A DNA stretch of 14,147 bases from Planctomycetota bacterium (GCA_026692885.1 JAPLNJ010000297.1:1-14147); one strand, 5' to 3'; numbered from the stretch's first letter, positions 5,721-14,147 are shown. Program-made: numbers and translations. The notes: generated by a model from the letters alone, not told the origin.

Positions 5721-6650
5721 TCACAAATGCCAGGCTCGTGCGATATCGCCCGCGATCGTGGAAATCGCATCCTCCAATTCGAATGCCTCCAGGTCGAACT
5801 CCTGTGCCGCGTTCGGGAGCGTGACCGAAGGCCCTGACCGCAGGCTAATTCCGGGCCTCGCGTGGGCCACATCCCACGAGTCGCCTGGCAGCCCGCCTCC
5901 CGCAATTGCCGTAGTTGTCGCCCGGACGTTCCCCGACTCGCCGGAGATAATGCGGTCCACGCTGTTGACAGCCGACAAAGATTCACGTCCGACGGAGTGG
6001 GTATAAACTGACAAAATCGTCGCCGCGGCAACTGCCTCGCCAGTCGACGCCGGCACGGACACGTCCAGCCGCCCGACCTGTTCGCCTTCGCCGCCATCGC
6101 TTCCACCAATCGGCCCTGGTTCCGCGCTGTTGATGTAGTCGATCACCAAGATCACGTCAGCGGGCGTGAGCCAAATGTCCCCGTTGGGGTCCAGGAACGG
6201 CGGCCCTGCTGGCGTGGGCGGCTGGGCTGTCGCCAAGTCGTGAGAACCGCGGAAGTTGAACGCGTTGATGAGCATCAGCACGTCCAGGGCGGTTACGAGC
6301 CCATCGCCGTTGACATCGCAGGCGAGCTGGGGATTCTGCCAAATGCTCGCGCCCACCGTCACGATGCCGTCGATACTGTCGCTGGAGCCATTCGTCGGAG
6401 CGGGACTCAGGACCAGGTCATTGAGGTCGTTGGCGGTGAGGCTGGTCGTGGTGCTGGCGTATCCCTGCAGGAGATTGATGGGCCAGGAATCGTTGCTGGC
6501 ACTGGCATTGATCGCCAAGGTGACCGTGAACAGGACGGTATCCGTATTCAACGGCAACAGCGCCGTTCCCAGAGCATCGGAGGCGGTGATCAGCAGCTTG
6601 CCAGGAAACGTCAGATTGGTCTGGGGCGCGCCCCAACCACTAATCGCGGT
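5721..6650 (-). CDS. C-terminal part of the giant cohesin/dockerin protein, after a one-base frameshift
   Basis: This frame continues the giant protein after a one-base loss near 6643-6652. It has no credible start: the first start-like codon is a TTG at 6557 inside a conserved domain, and coding similarity extends back to about 6645. It begins by completing a cohesin-like domain (ISGWGAPQTNLTFPG, then LLITASDALG), matching the third cohesin-like domain of the same protein (LSAWSTPQTNLTFPG, LLITASDGLG). Next is the best dockerin of the protein, with DVNGDGLVTALD and DPNGDIWLTPAD calcium loops and an ALDVLMLINAFN helix. A tail of about 135 residues with glycine and acidic stretches follows, in which I see no motif, ending in ARAWHL before the TGA at 5723. 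In the repaired protein this would be about residues 2300-2608. Confidence 0.85.
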   Translation of the reverse strand, partial: TAISGWGAPQTNLTFPGKLLITASDALGTALLPLNTDTVLFTVTLAINASASNDSWPINLLQGYASTTTSLTANDLNDLVLSPAPTNGSSDSIDGIVTVGASIWQNPQLACDVNGDGLVTALDVLMLINAFNFRGSHDLATAQPPTPAGPPFLDPNGDIWLTPADVILVIDYINSAEPGPIGGSDGGEGEQVGRLDVSVPASTGEAVAAATILSVYTHSVGRESLSAVNSVDRIISGESGNVRATTTAIAGGGLPGDSWDVAHARPGISLRSGPSVTLPNAAQEFDLEAFELEDAISTIAGDIARAWHL

Positions 6651-9600
6651 CCCAATTGCACGTTACTGACCGAGAACTTGGTCTCATCAAAGCCGATGGC
6701 GGCGACGAAGCCGCCCACGGTGATACCAGCGGATTCCGTGACGTTCACCCGCACCGGAACACTGACCGTACCGCCTGCCACGCCGCTCAGATCCTGCGGT
6801 ATGTACAATCGCGGATCGAGACCCAAAGTGGACGGCGGCGTGACACCCGTCGGCAAGGACGGGACATTTGCCACGGGCACCTGGATGATCACCCGCTGAA
6901 TGGCTGTCCCATCGTTTGGTCCCAGCGCGTTGTTGAGCGTAATATCCCCGCTCAGCAGCGGGTCTGCCAACTGGTAGGCAGGGAGGCCCGTGGCCAGTGA
7001 CACCAGGATGCGCTGCACCAAAATAGTATCGGCGGGGTTGTACGACTTCCCACCGTTGGCATCGCCAAAGAAGGCCGCTACGTGAATCGCATCGTCGTCC
7101 CGCGCCGGCAAGACCACTCGCGTGGGCGTGGACAGGTCGTAGACCTGCAGTCCCGTGATATCCAGGATGTGTTTGGCCGCGTACGTCGCGGTGTCCGGCA
7201 CCTGGGCCGTAAAGGTGCCGACGGTCAGCGCTCCGGCCGTGACGCTCAAGCTCACGCCTACCGGGGCCGTGATCGTGAGCACCGCGGTGCCTGGAGATGA
7301 CACGCTGAACGCGGACGTAACGCCCCGCGCGGCCACGGCCGCCGCGAGCTGGAAGTTCTGCACGGTCAACAAGGCCGGATCGTAACGCAAGGTCAGACTT
7401 AGCGCCGAGACTCGAGAGCCGTCGCTGACGGCCAAGGGCAGACCGGCCGTCAGATTGTTGGCCGGGAAATTCACCGGCTGGCCATAGCCGCGCACCACAT
7501 CCACCAAGCCCACCGTCACGGCGTTGGCGGGCACTGCACCGACCGTAAACGTCGTTGTATAGTCCTCGCCCGGCATCCCATCCGCATTCCCATCCAGCAG
7601 ATTTTCGGCTAGGTCCTTGAACCCGTTGGCCGCACTGCGGAGGGTCACGGTGTAGGTGTCGGCCGGCAGCAGACCGGCGGCGGCCGCCGTCAGGCCCAAG
7701 CCCGCCGCCCGCAGGCCGCCCGTGCGGATGAAGGTGATCCGCCGATCGCCCTCGCTCAACACCAGCGAACCACGCACGACGCCCGTGTTGCTGCCGACCA
7801 GCCTGACATCGGCGGGTCCCAGCGTCGCGGGATAGCCGTCGTACAGATTCAACTCGGCCGTCGCCAAGGGCTGGTTCAAGCTCAGCGTAAATCCTGTGGC
7901 CGTGGGCGTCATCTGGCTGACCAACAGTCCGGCCGTCTTGAAGTTCCAGTCCGTGGGAAGAAGGATCCCCGCGAAGTTGTTGCCGACCATGTCTTGCAAG
8001 GCTCCCATCGGAACCTCGACGTAGTAATCCGTCAGCTCCGCCAACATGACCGACGGATCGATGGTCACCGTGGCCCCCGCAATCGTGACGGCTGCACTGC
8101 TGACACCGATCGTCTCGACCAGGGAATGGTCACTGGATTTTTTCAGGACCACGGTCCCGTTGCCTGGTTGCACCGGTTCGTCGAAGGTGATCGACAGCTT
8201 GGTGTCCACGGCGACGTTGATCGCATGATCGGGAGGCGACCGTGTGATGACTTGCGGAGGTCTGCCGTCGACCGTGACCAGCCCGTCGAGGCTGTCGTTG
8301 GACGCATTTGTCGGAGGTGGCTCCAACAGCAAATCATTGAGATTACTGTCGGTGACGCTCACCCTGGAACTAGCGTATTGCTCCTGGATGTTGATCGGCG
8401 AGGAGCCGTCGGGAGCCGCGGCATTGATCGCAAACGTGATCGTGAACAGGATCATATCCGTATGCAAAGGCAACACCGCCGTCCCCAGGCCATCGGAGGC
8501 GGTGATGAGCAGTTGGCCCGGAAACGTCAGGTTGGTCTGAGGCGTACTCCAGGCACTGAGGAGAGGTCCCAGTTGCACGCTGCTGACCGAGAACTTGGTC
8601 TGATCAAACCCGATCGCCATGACGAACCCGCCGAGGGAAAATCCGCTCGGTTGCGTAACTTGCAGCCGTATCGGCACGGGCAGGGTCCCCCCGGGCAGGC
8701 CGACCAGGTCTTGTGGGATGAGCACCTTCACGTCGCCGAAGGACGCTGCGCTGTAAGTAAAACTCGCTATCGTCGGAGCTAACTGGAGGTTGGCGACCGT
8801 GTCCACGGCAGCCGTGTGTACCGTGTAGTTCGCGCCGCTGGTGAATGTGCTGTCCGGCAGTGGATAGGACCAACTCCCGGCAGCCAAGGTGGCATTCGCA
8901 TAGCTTTCGCTGGTCGCGTTAAAGCCGCTGCCGTCCCAGTACTTGCTCGTTGTGTTGTTCTTGATGCTCACCCCCACCGCTGCCACACCGCTGCCCCCGG
9001 TATCCGCGGCCGTGCCCGTGATGACGTCCGTCCAGGTCGTGGCGTCATAAGTGGATCCGTCCACCGGGAACGTGATCGTGCTGGTCGGGGCCGTGTTGTC
9101 CAGCGTATAGGTCTCGTCCGTGGTCGGCTCGGTCGTGGGCAGAGCGTTGCCCGCCAAGTCCGTGATGTTCTGGCCGGCTTTCAGGTTCAGACCGACCGGC
9201 CCATTGAAGCTGGCCAGATTCCCGCCCGACACGGTCACGTCGTACTGCGAGCTGCTCACCACCGCCACGTTCGTGACGGTCGCCGTCGTGGTGCCGTTGA
9301 CCGCAAGGTCGGCGGTGTCCACATTCGCCACCGCCTCGCTGAACGTGGCCCGGAACACCAGCGTATCCGCGTTGGTCACACTCGCCGTTGGCGTCTGGCG
9401 CGCAAACGATGTCGTACTCGGCGCTGAGGAGTCCCCGGTGGTGATCGTCAGCAAACCATCCACCCCCGCATCATTGGCCGCGTTGGTGGGCGCGGGAATC
9501 AAGGTCAGGTTGCCATCGGATTCGTCCAGCAATTCCGTAAAGGCGCCGCCGGACGAGGCAACGATGTTCAGCCGCGTGGCACCCCCCGAGGCGGCGGCGT

Positions 9601-12600
9601 TGATCGTGAACGTTAGGTTGGCCAACAAATCCGCAAACGTGCCGCCCAGCGGACTGGTCGTATAAGCCACAATCACGATCCGTCCCAAGGTGTTGTCGAT
9701 GTTGGGCACCAATGACCAGCCCGCCCGCGATGTCAAGCCGGCTGCGGTCACGGCATCCGCCGTCAGCACATTCTTGTCGAAGAAGATCACCACATTGGCA
9801 CCCGCCAGTCGATGCGGGGCCGTCAGGGATTCCGGGCTGGCGATCTGCAGCGGAACGGTCAGTGACGCGCCCGCCGCAGCGGTCAGGTCCGTGGGAATGC
9901 TCAACTTCGGGTCTGGACCTTCGGTGGTGGGCGAAGTCACGACGCCGACGGGGACCGTGGGAATCTGGGGCACGGCCAACAAAGCAGCGAATCGAGCCAC
10001 CATCGAGGCATCGCTTGAGTTGATCCGTTGGTTGCCGGACACATCGCCGATCAACAGGGGATCGGCCAAGCGGAACTGCGCAAAGCCATCGTCCAGCAAG
10101 GCGGGGACCCGGGCCACCAGCGAGGCGTCGCTGGCATTGACGCGGCCGTTTCCTGAGGCATCGGCCGGATAGGCCACGATGTGGATTCCATCATCGTCCT
10201 GGACCGGGAACTCGTGATCGCTGCCGTCGCTGACGACCAGGTTGGACAGGTCCAGAATCTGTTTGGCCCCGTAGATTGCATTGGCGTTGGCCGTCGGCAC
10301 TTCAGCCTGCAGATTCACAAACGTGACCTCACCGGCCGCTAACGGCGCGGTGCCGTAGAACACCACGATCACCACCCCGGGAGTGGTCGCGTTGACTTGG
10401 ACGGAACCGCCCGAAACCGAGGTAGTGCCGCCGGAGATCTGCAGCAGGGCGGGGTCGTAGGTCAGCCGCAGATCGATCGCCTGGACGCCCGTGCCGTCGC
10501 TGATCTTGAGCGGTATCCCGTCCGTTATCTGCTGGCCGGGCCCGCGGACGACGTCACTGATGCTCAGCACGCGTAGGTTCGAGGGCGAATTTGCGACCGT
10601 CAGCGTGGCTACATAGTCGCCCCCCGCGGTTCCGTCGTTGTCGCCGTCCAGCAGCACTCCGGACGCCGTCACAAACCCGTCCAGCGCGCTGCGTAATCTG
10701 ACGGTATAGCTATCGGGGGCCAACGGCCCGCCGGTCTTGATGAACGTAAGTTTCTGCAGAGAGTCGTCCAGCACGACGGACCCGCCGATTCTGCCCTGCG
10801 CGGCCCCGACGAGCGTCACATCCGGCAGGCCGAGCGCGCCGGCTTGATTATCGGTGACATTCAACACTGCCGCGTCGAAGGACGAGCCGAACTCGATTTC
10901 GAACCCCGTGCTCGATGCCCGCATGGCCGTCACCGCAAAGGCGGTGGGCCCGGTGTTGTCCACCGTGTAGACCTCGTCCGTGGTCGGCTCGATCGTGGGC
11001 AGCGCGTTGCCCGTAAGGTCCGTGATGTTCTGGCCGGCCTTCAGGTTCAGTCCGACCGTCCCATGGAAGCTCGCCAGATTCCCACCCGAGACGGTCACGT
11101 CGTACTGCGAGCTGCTCACCACCGCCACGTTCGTGACGGTCGCCGTCGTAGTGCCGTTAACCGCGAAGTCTCCCGTGTCCACATTCGCCACCGCCTCACT
11201 GAACGTGATCCGAAAGACCAGCGTATCCGCGTTGGTCGGAGTCGCTGCCGGCGTTTGACGCAGGATGGAGGAGACGACCGGTGGAGTGACATCAACACCG
11301 AAGTTGGCGATCGAACCCAACTCGACAGATGTCAAGAAATCGGCCGCATGGCCGTGGAAACCACTGCCGTCGATCAACGCGCCGGCTGCGGCGATGGCCG
11401 CAGTCCGGCTAGTAGCCAAAATGGTAAAGCCAGCCAGACGCACGGTTTGGCCAGCGAGCACGGTCAAGTCATACGTCCACTCCAGGTTATCCCCGGTGCG
11501 AATCACGGACGAGGGGCGAAGGCCCGACGGGCCGTGGAGGTAGTGAATGACGGCCGGCGTGCCGCTGCCGTCCGCGTCGTCCGTGCCGATCCACTGGTCG
11601 GTGGATTCCAGGTCGGTGTCACCGTCCGAGGTGGCAAAGACGGTCGTCGCCGCGTTGGAACCTAGATTGCCCACGATCCGCACCGTGGTTGTGATGGGCG
11701 AGGTGGTTGGGTTAGTGAAAACGTCGACGGTGCGAGCGAAATCCTCGTTGCCTGTGTTGGGCACGGTGATTTCGCGAGACACGTTCAGTCCGGCAATCGT
11801 GACCAGCGGCGTGACCACCGTGCGATCACCGTCGGCCAGGACGTCAGCAGCCGTTGTCGGTGCGTAGGTTTGGCCAGCCACTTCCAGCCGCCCCGCGCCG
11901 TCGAAGGCCTTGCCCGTCGCTTCGACCAACTGCCCGCCCCCGAAACCGCCCGCTTGCACGCCGAACCGGACCGCGTGCGGCGAATCCAACTCGCGGACTC
12001 CAGGCCTGGACTGCAGCGAGCTCAACAGGATGCCGACGTTGTTGACCTCCGAGTTGGCGACGGCCAGATCGCTCTTGCCGTCGGCGTTGAAATCGCCCAC
12101 CGTGACCGAGGATGGATAGATGGAAGCGTAGGAGCCGACGACGGCAAATCCGCCGGCGCCATTTCCCAGCAGGACGATGGCGTTGGCGGTGTCACGGTTG
12201 GCAACGGCAAGGTCGCTGTTGCCGTCGGCGTTGAAATCGCCCACGGTGACCGAGCCGGGATACAAGCCGCCGCAGGCGAAGGGGACGGCAGCGGCAAATC
12301 CGCCCACGCCATTTCCCAGCAGGACGGCGACGTTGTTGCTGCTCACGTTAGCGACCGCGAGGTCGCTCCTGCCGTCGGCGTTGAAATCGCCCACGGTGAT
12401 CGAGTTGGGATTGGCACCGCCGGTGTCGTAGGTGACGACGGCGGCAAATCCGCCGGCGCCATTTCCCAGCAGGACGCCAACGCGGCTACTGTAATGGTTG
12501 ACGACGGCGAGGTCCTTCTTTCCGTCGCCGTTGAAGTCGCCTGTGGTGACCGCTACGACATCGTCGTCGCCGGTGTTGTAGGTGACGGGGGCAGCAAATC

Positions 12601-13546
12601 CGCCCGCGCCATTTCCGAGCAGGATGCCGACGTTGTAACTCCATTGGTTGGCGACGGCCAGGTCACTGTGTCCATCGCCGTTGAAATCGCCCACGGTGAC
12701 GGCTCTTGAATATGAGCCGCCGGAAGAGTATATGGTGGCGGCGCCAAATCCCCCCGCACCATTTCCCAGCAGGATGCTGACGCTGGTGCGATAGATGGTG
12801 ACGGCGAGGTCGCTGTGTCCATCGCCGTTGAAATCACCCACGGCCAGGGAATAAGGAGTACCGCCGGCGGCGTAGGATACGGCGGGGGCAAATCCGCCGA
12901 CGCCATTTCCCAGCAGGACGCCAATCTTCCCGTTCCAATTGTTGATGACGGCGAGATCGCTCTTTCCGTCGCCGTTGAAATCGCCCACGGCGCTCGCCAT
13001 GGCAAATGAGCCGCCGGAGGGGTAGGTGACGACGGGCGCAAACTCGCCGGTTGAGGAGGCCCGTGGGACCACCACGAGGTCTTGCACCCAAACGCCGCCC
13101 ACCGCACCGTTTCCGTCCCCGTCCAAGGCGTGGCCCGCGGCGTCGGTGATCGCGTCTTGCACGGTCACCCGATAGGTGCTTTCCGGCAGAGCGGAGAAGG
13201 TCAGCGCGGCTGCGGTGCCCGCGTAGCTCACGGATAGCGGCACGATCGTGTCGTCGGCTGTGCCCAACAGGGCATCGGCGCCGAGGCTCTGCAATTGGTA
13301 GTTGCTGGCCATGCCGCCGCCGAGCACCGCTTCGCTGAACTCGATCGTCAGCGATGTCGTTCCGGCTTCCAGCGTTCCGCTGGTGGCGAACGACGGCGTC
13401 GTTCCGGTCACGGTGACGAGCAACCGACGGTCTTCGAGGATTTCCGCCAACAGGGGTCGAAACCGGCGAGGACCCTTCCGCGTAATCTTCCGCCGTCGCG
13501 TCTTGGTTTCCACTTCCGGCGTCTTCCGCCACCAGTTACTCGTCAT
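6611..13546 (-). CDS. Giant secreted LEDRRLL-type protein with FG-GAP, Ig-like, cohesin-like and dockerin domains
   Basis: A 2,311-residue frame starting at ATG 13546. The basic N-terminus leads to LLAEILEDRRLLVT (32-45), the planctomycete motif of giant exported proteins; no ordinary signal peptide is seen. In order, with rough residues: Ig-like domain (50-160); seven FG-GAP repeats (185-505); an unassigned exported region (515-750); Ig-like with TPPVVSSILRQTP (750-875); cohesin-like (990-1120); dockerin with DASGNGRVNASD and DVSGNQRINSSD (1125-1190); cohesin-like (1205-1370); second Ig-like (1370-1495); Big_7-like (1495-1600); cohesin-like (1600-1760); SbsA-type Ig (1762-1872); unassigned (1872-2005); cohesin-like with LRYDPALLTV (2005-2150); dockerin (2155-2222); and half a cohesin-like domain. 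There the frame stops (VVGARPRPI), while the match continues in the neighbouring frame down to 5721. The likely role is a cell-surface matrix or adhesin. Domain names come from motif reading; the cohesin calls are the least certain. Confidence 0.93.
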   Translation of the reverse strand: MTSNWWRKTPEVETKTRRRKITRKGPRRFRPLLAEILEDRRLLVTVTGTTPSFATSGTLEAGTTSLTIEFSEAVLGGGMASNYQLQSLGADALLGTADDTIVPLSVSYAGTAAALTFSALPESTYRVTVQDAITDAAGHALDGDGNGAVGGVWVQDLVVVPRASSTGEFAPVVTYPSGGSFAMASAVGDFNGDGKSDLAVINNWNGKIGVLLGNGVGGFAPAVSYAAGGTPYSLAVGDFNGDGHSDLAVTIYRTSVSILLGNGAGGFGAATIYSSGGSYSRAVTVGDFNGDGHSDLAVANQWSYNVGILLGNGAGGFAAPVTYNTGDDDVVAVTTGDFNGDGKKDLAVVNHYSSRVGVLLGNGAGGFAAVVTYDTGGANPNSITVGDFNADGRSDLAVANVSSNNVAVLLGNGVGGFAAAVPFACGGLYPGSVTVGDFNADGNSDLAVANRDTANAIVLLGNGAGGFAVVGSYASIYPSSVTVGDFNADGKSDLAVANSEVNNVGILLSSLQSRPGVRELDSPHAVRFGVQAGGFGGGQLVEATGKAFDGAGRLEVAGQTYAPTTAADVLADGDRTVVTPLVTIAGLNVSREITVPNTGNEDFARTVDVFTNPTTSPITTTVRIVGNLGSNAATTVFATSDGDTDLESTDQWIGTDDADGSGTPAVIHYLHGPSGLRPSSVIRTGDNLEWTYDLTVLAGQTVRLAGFTILATSRTAAIAAAGALIDGSGFHGHAADFLTSVELGSIANFGVDVTPPVVSSILRQTPAATPTNADTLVFRITFSEAVANVDTGDFAVNGTTTATVTNVAVVSSSQYDVTVSGGNLASFHGTVGLNLKAGQNITDLTGNALPTIEPTTDEVYTVDNTGPTAFAVTAMRASSTGFEIEFGSSFDAAVLNVTDNQAGALGLPDVTLVGAAQGRIGGSVVLDDSLQKLTFIKTGGPLAPDSYTVRLRSALDGFVTASGVLLDGDNDGTAGGDYVATLTVANSPSNLRVLSISDVVRGPGQQITDGIPLKISDGTGVQAIDLRLTYDPALLQISGGTTSVSGGSVQVNATTPGVVIVVFYGTAPLAAGEVTFVNLQAEVPTANANAIYGAKQILDLSNLVVSDGSDHEFPVQDDDGIHIVAYPADASGNGRVNASDASLVARVPALLDDGFAQFRLADPLLIGDVSGNQRINSSDASMVARFAALLAVPQIPTVPVGVVTSPTTEGPDPKLSIPTDLTAAAGASLTVPLQIASPESLTAPHRLAGANVVIFFDKNVLTADAVTAAGLTSRAGWSLVPNIDNTLGRIVIVAYTTSPLGGTFADLLANLTFTINAAASGGATRLNIVASSGGAFTELLDESDGNLTLIPAPTNAANDAGVDGLLTITTGDSSAPSTTSFARQTPTASVTNADTLVFRATFSEAVANVDTADLAVNGTTTATVTNVAVVSSSQYDVTVSGGNLASFNGPVGLNLKAGQNITDLAGNALPTTEPTTDETYTLDNTAPTSTITFPVDGSTYDATTWTDVITGTAADTGGSGVAAVGVSIKNNTTSKYWDGSGFNATSESYANATLAAGSWSYPLPDSTFTSGANYTVHTAAVDTVANLQLAPTIASFTYSAASFGDVKVLIPQDLVGLPGGTLPVPIRLQVTQPSGFSLGGFVMAIGFDQTKFSVSSVQLGPLLSAWSTPQTNLTFPGQLLITASDGLGTAVLPLHTDMILFTITFAINAAAPDGSSPINIQEQYASSRVSVTDSNLNDLLLEPPPTNASNDSLDGLVTVDGRPPQVITRSPPDHAINVAVDTKLSITFDEPVQPGNGTVVLKKSSDHSLVETIGVSSAAVTIAGATVTIDPSVMLAELTDYYVEVPMGALQDMVGNNFAGILLPTDWNFKTAGLLVSQMTPTATGFTLSLNQPLATAELNLYDGYPATLGPADVRLVGSNTGVVRGSLVLSEGDRRITFIRTGGLRAAGLGLTAAAAGLLPADTYTVTLRSAANGFKDLAENLLDGNADGMPGEDYTTTFTVGAVPANAVTVGLVDVVRGYGQPVNFPANNLTAGLPLAVSDGSRVSALSLTLRYDPALLTVQNFQLAAAVAARGVTSAFSVSSPGTAVLTITAPVGVSLSVTAGALTVGTFTAQVPDTATYAAKHILDITGLQVYDLSTPTRVVLPARDDDAIHVAAFFGDANGGKSYNPADTILVQRILVSLATGLPAYQLADPLLSGDITLNNALGPNDGTAIQRVIIQVPVANVPSLPTGVTPPSTLGLDPRLYIPQDLSGVAGGTVSVPVRVNVTESAGITVGGFVAAIGFDETKFSVSNVQLGPRLVVGARPRPI
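9121..9380 (-). repeat. Duplicated Ig-like module, copy 2
   Basis: This segment matches 10981-11240 at 234 of 260 aligned bases without gaps. It encodes the Ig-like domain with TNADTLVFRATFSEAV and VVSSSQYDVTVSGGNL. The offset of 1860 bases is exactly 620 codons. Confidence 0.9.
10981..11240 (-). repeat. Duplicated Ig-like module, copy 1
   Basis: Partner of the copy at 9121-9380, with 26 differences in 260 bases and an identical run of 49 bases in the middle. Both copies end in the (T/E)PTTDE(V/T)YT(V/L)DNT junction to the next domain. Confidence 0.9.
12050..13010 (-). repeat. Seven tandem FG-GAP coding repeats, period 144-150 bp
   Basis: A conserved core encoding GDFN(G/A)DG(K/H/R/N)(S/K)DLAV recurs with its GTTGAAATC anchor at 12086, 12230, 12380, 12530, 12680, 12827 and 12974, so the steps are 144, 150, 150, 150, 147 and 147 bases, all multiples of three. 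Each unit also carries V(A/G/S)(V/I)LLGNG(A/V)GGF. The high DNA-level similarity suggests recent amplification or homogenisation. The first four repeats in the protein use NGDG and the last three NADG. Confidence 0.92.
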
Positions 13547-13553
13547 GTGATTG

Positions 13554-13558
13554 CTCCT
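13554..13558 (-). promoter_or_regulatory. Ribosome binding site AGGAG of the giant gene
   Basis: AGGAG with a 7-base spacer before ATG 13546. It supports this start, which also places the LEDRRLL motif at the expected distance from the N-terminus. Confidence 0.75.
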
Positions 13559-14100
13559 GAATTGGGAAGTTCCAACGCCCGTGCAAACCCTCGTCCAGCA
13601 GCACGTCTTCGGGCGATCGGCGAAGGCCGCGGATGGCCCGCCGGGCCGTGTAAGCTTGCCAGCAAACGGCTGCGACGCTCTGGCTCACGGATTGCACGAG
13701 CGGAGATTGCCGTCAGTAGAACTATTTATCAGACCATTTACAATGAGCCGAATTCACGGTGCTCGCTAACTCCCGTCCATCGCGTTGCTGACTGGTCCCC
13801 CGCCCGCAGAGGAGAGTAGAGAACAGGAGACAGCCGTCAACAAGTAGGCATCTCCGCTTCTTAATCCGATTCCTAGTCCGGCTGTCTTAGTTTCGAAAAC
13901 GACCCCGTCCAGCTCGCCAGCGTACAAAATATCTCAAAGGTTAATCAAAAACGCTGAGCAAGTTGCCTATCGTTGGTATGCGGTTTTGCGAATTGATGAA
14001 GATTTGACCCCGCATTATTCACGCTACCCCCTTGCGCATTGGAGGAATTCTGCTAATTTGGCCGCTGTTCACTGGGTTTTCTGACTGTCCCACTTCGAGC
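13559..14100. other. Gene-free leader/promoter region between divergent genes
   Basis: I see no credible gene here. The part near the giant gene is GC-rich and has a small palindrome, GGCCCG-C-CGGGCC (13635-13647). AGACAGCCG (13828-13836) pairs with CGGCTGTCT (13879-13887) across 42 bases. From about 13910 to 14060 the DNA is distinctly richer in A and T than the coding regions, as expected for promoters, but I could not place convincing -35 and -10 boxes on either strand. Confidence 0.45.
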
Positions 14101-14147
14101 ATGGAGGTTCATCCAGTGGGTGAACGGAAACGGCCCTTCTTTGAGCC
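14101..14147 (+). CDS. Possible start of a divergent plus-strand gene, cut by the window edge
   Basis: An ATG at 14101 opens a frame that stays open to the edge (MEVHPVGERKRPFFE). A GTG at 14116 in the same frame has GGAGG (14103-14107) 8 bases upstream, the best start signal here, and would give MGERKRPFFE. The product cannot be named from so few residues. If real, it is divergent from the giant gene and shares its upstream region. Confidence 0.3.
   Translation, partial: MEVHPVGERKRPFFE

Noticed and set aside
5721..6557. A separate gene starting with TTG at 6557
   Set aside because: The TTG lies inside a conserved cohesin-like domain, has no ribosome site, and coding similarity continues upstream to about 6645. 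It is the tail of the giant gene.
6640..6660. Programmed -1 frameshifting in the giant gene
   Set aside because: No slippery heptamer is present at the junction. Comparison with the internal duplicate indicates simple loss of one base.
11870..12709. Plus-strand repetitive protein with repeated GDGQ and AHGDR patterns
   Set aside because: Its periodicity is that of the FG-GAP coding repeats read from the opposite strand.
1..14147. tRNA, rRNA or integrase/transposase genes
   Set aside because: None was recognised on either strand in the intergenic regions, so mobility of the palindromes must be inferred from other data.

Overview
The window looks like a chromosomal segment of a GC-rich planctomycete, probably of the Pirellulales type. 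The reasons are a giant exported protein with the N-terminal LEDRRLL motif, degenerate dockerins and FG-GAP propellers, two twin-arginine-exported Gfo/Idh/MocA oxidoreductases, and long intergenic stretches full of palindromes. This assignment rests on recognised family habits, not on a search.

Layout. All confident genes are on the minus strand. In transcription order from the right: 13546-5721 is a giant multidomain secreted or surface protein of about 2,600 residues. It has a seven-repeat FG-GAP propeller, Ig-like domains, about five cohesin-like domains and three dockerin modules, and one base is missing near 6645. The stretch 5720-4456 has no gene and holds a series of hairpins and palindromes. 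4455-3022 is an intact Tat-exported Gfo/Idh/MocA oxidoreductase. 3021-2433 is a second gene-free stretch with a 13-base tandem repeat and a large palindrome. 2432-1245 is a secreted seven-repeat FG-GAP protein. 1116 to the left edge is a second Tat-exported oxidoreductase, interrupted by an apparent 10-base deletion near 590 and cut by the window edge. 13547-14100 is leader or promoter DNA with no gene, and a divergent plus-strand gene may begin at 14101 or 14116.

The two oxidoreductases and the propeller protein sit together with the same orientation. They probably serve an extracytoplasmic carbohydrate-related process, but no substrate can be read from the sequence. The giant protein looks like a structural or adhesive matrix component that carries both cohesin-like and dockerin modules in one chain.

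The most unusual signal is intergenic. Two large imperfect palindromes (2551-2865 and 5168-5548) are built to the same plan: two inverted copies of a unit of about 45 bases around a GC-rich central hairpin. The four unit copies align with each other, so the two palindromes appear to belong to one dispersed family.
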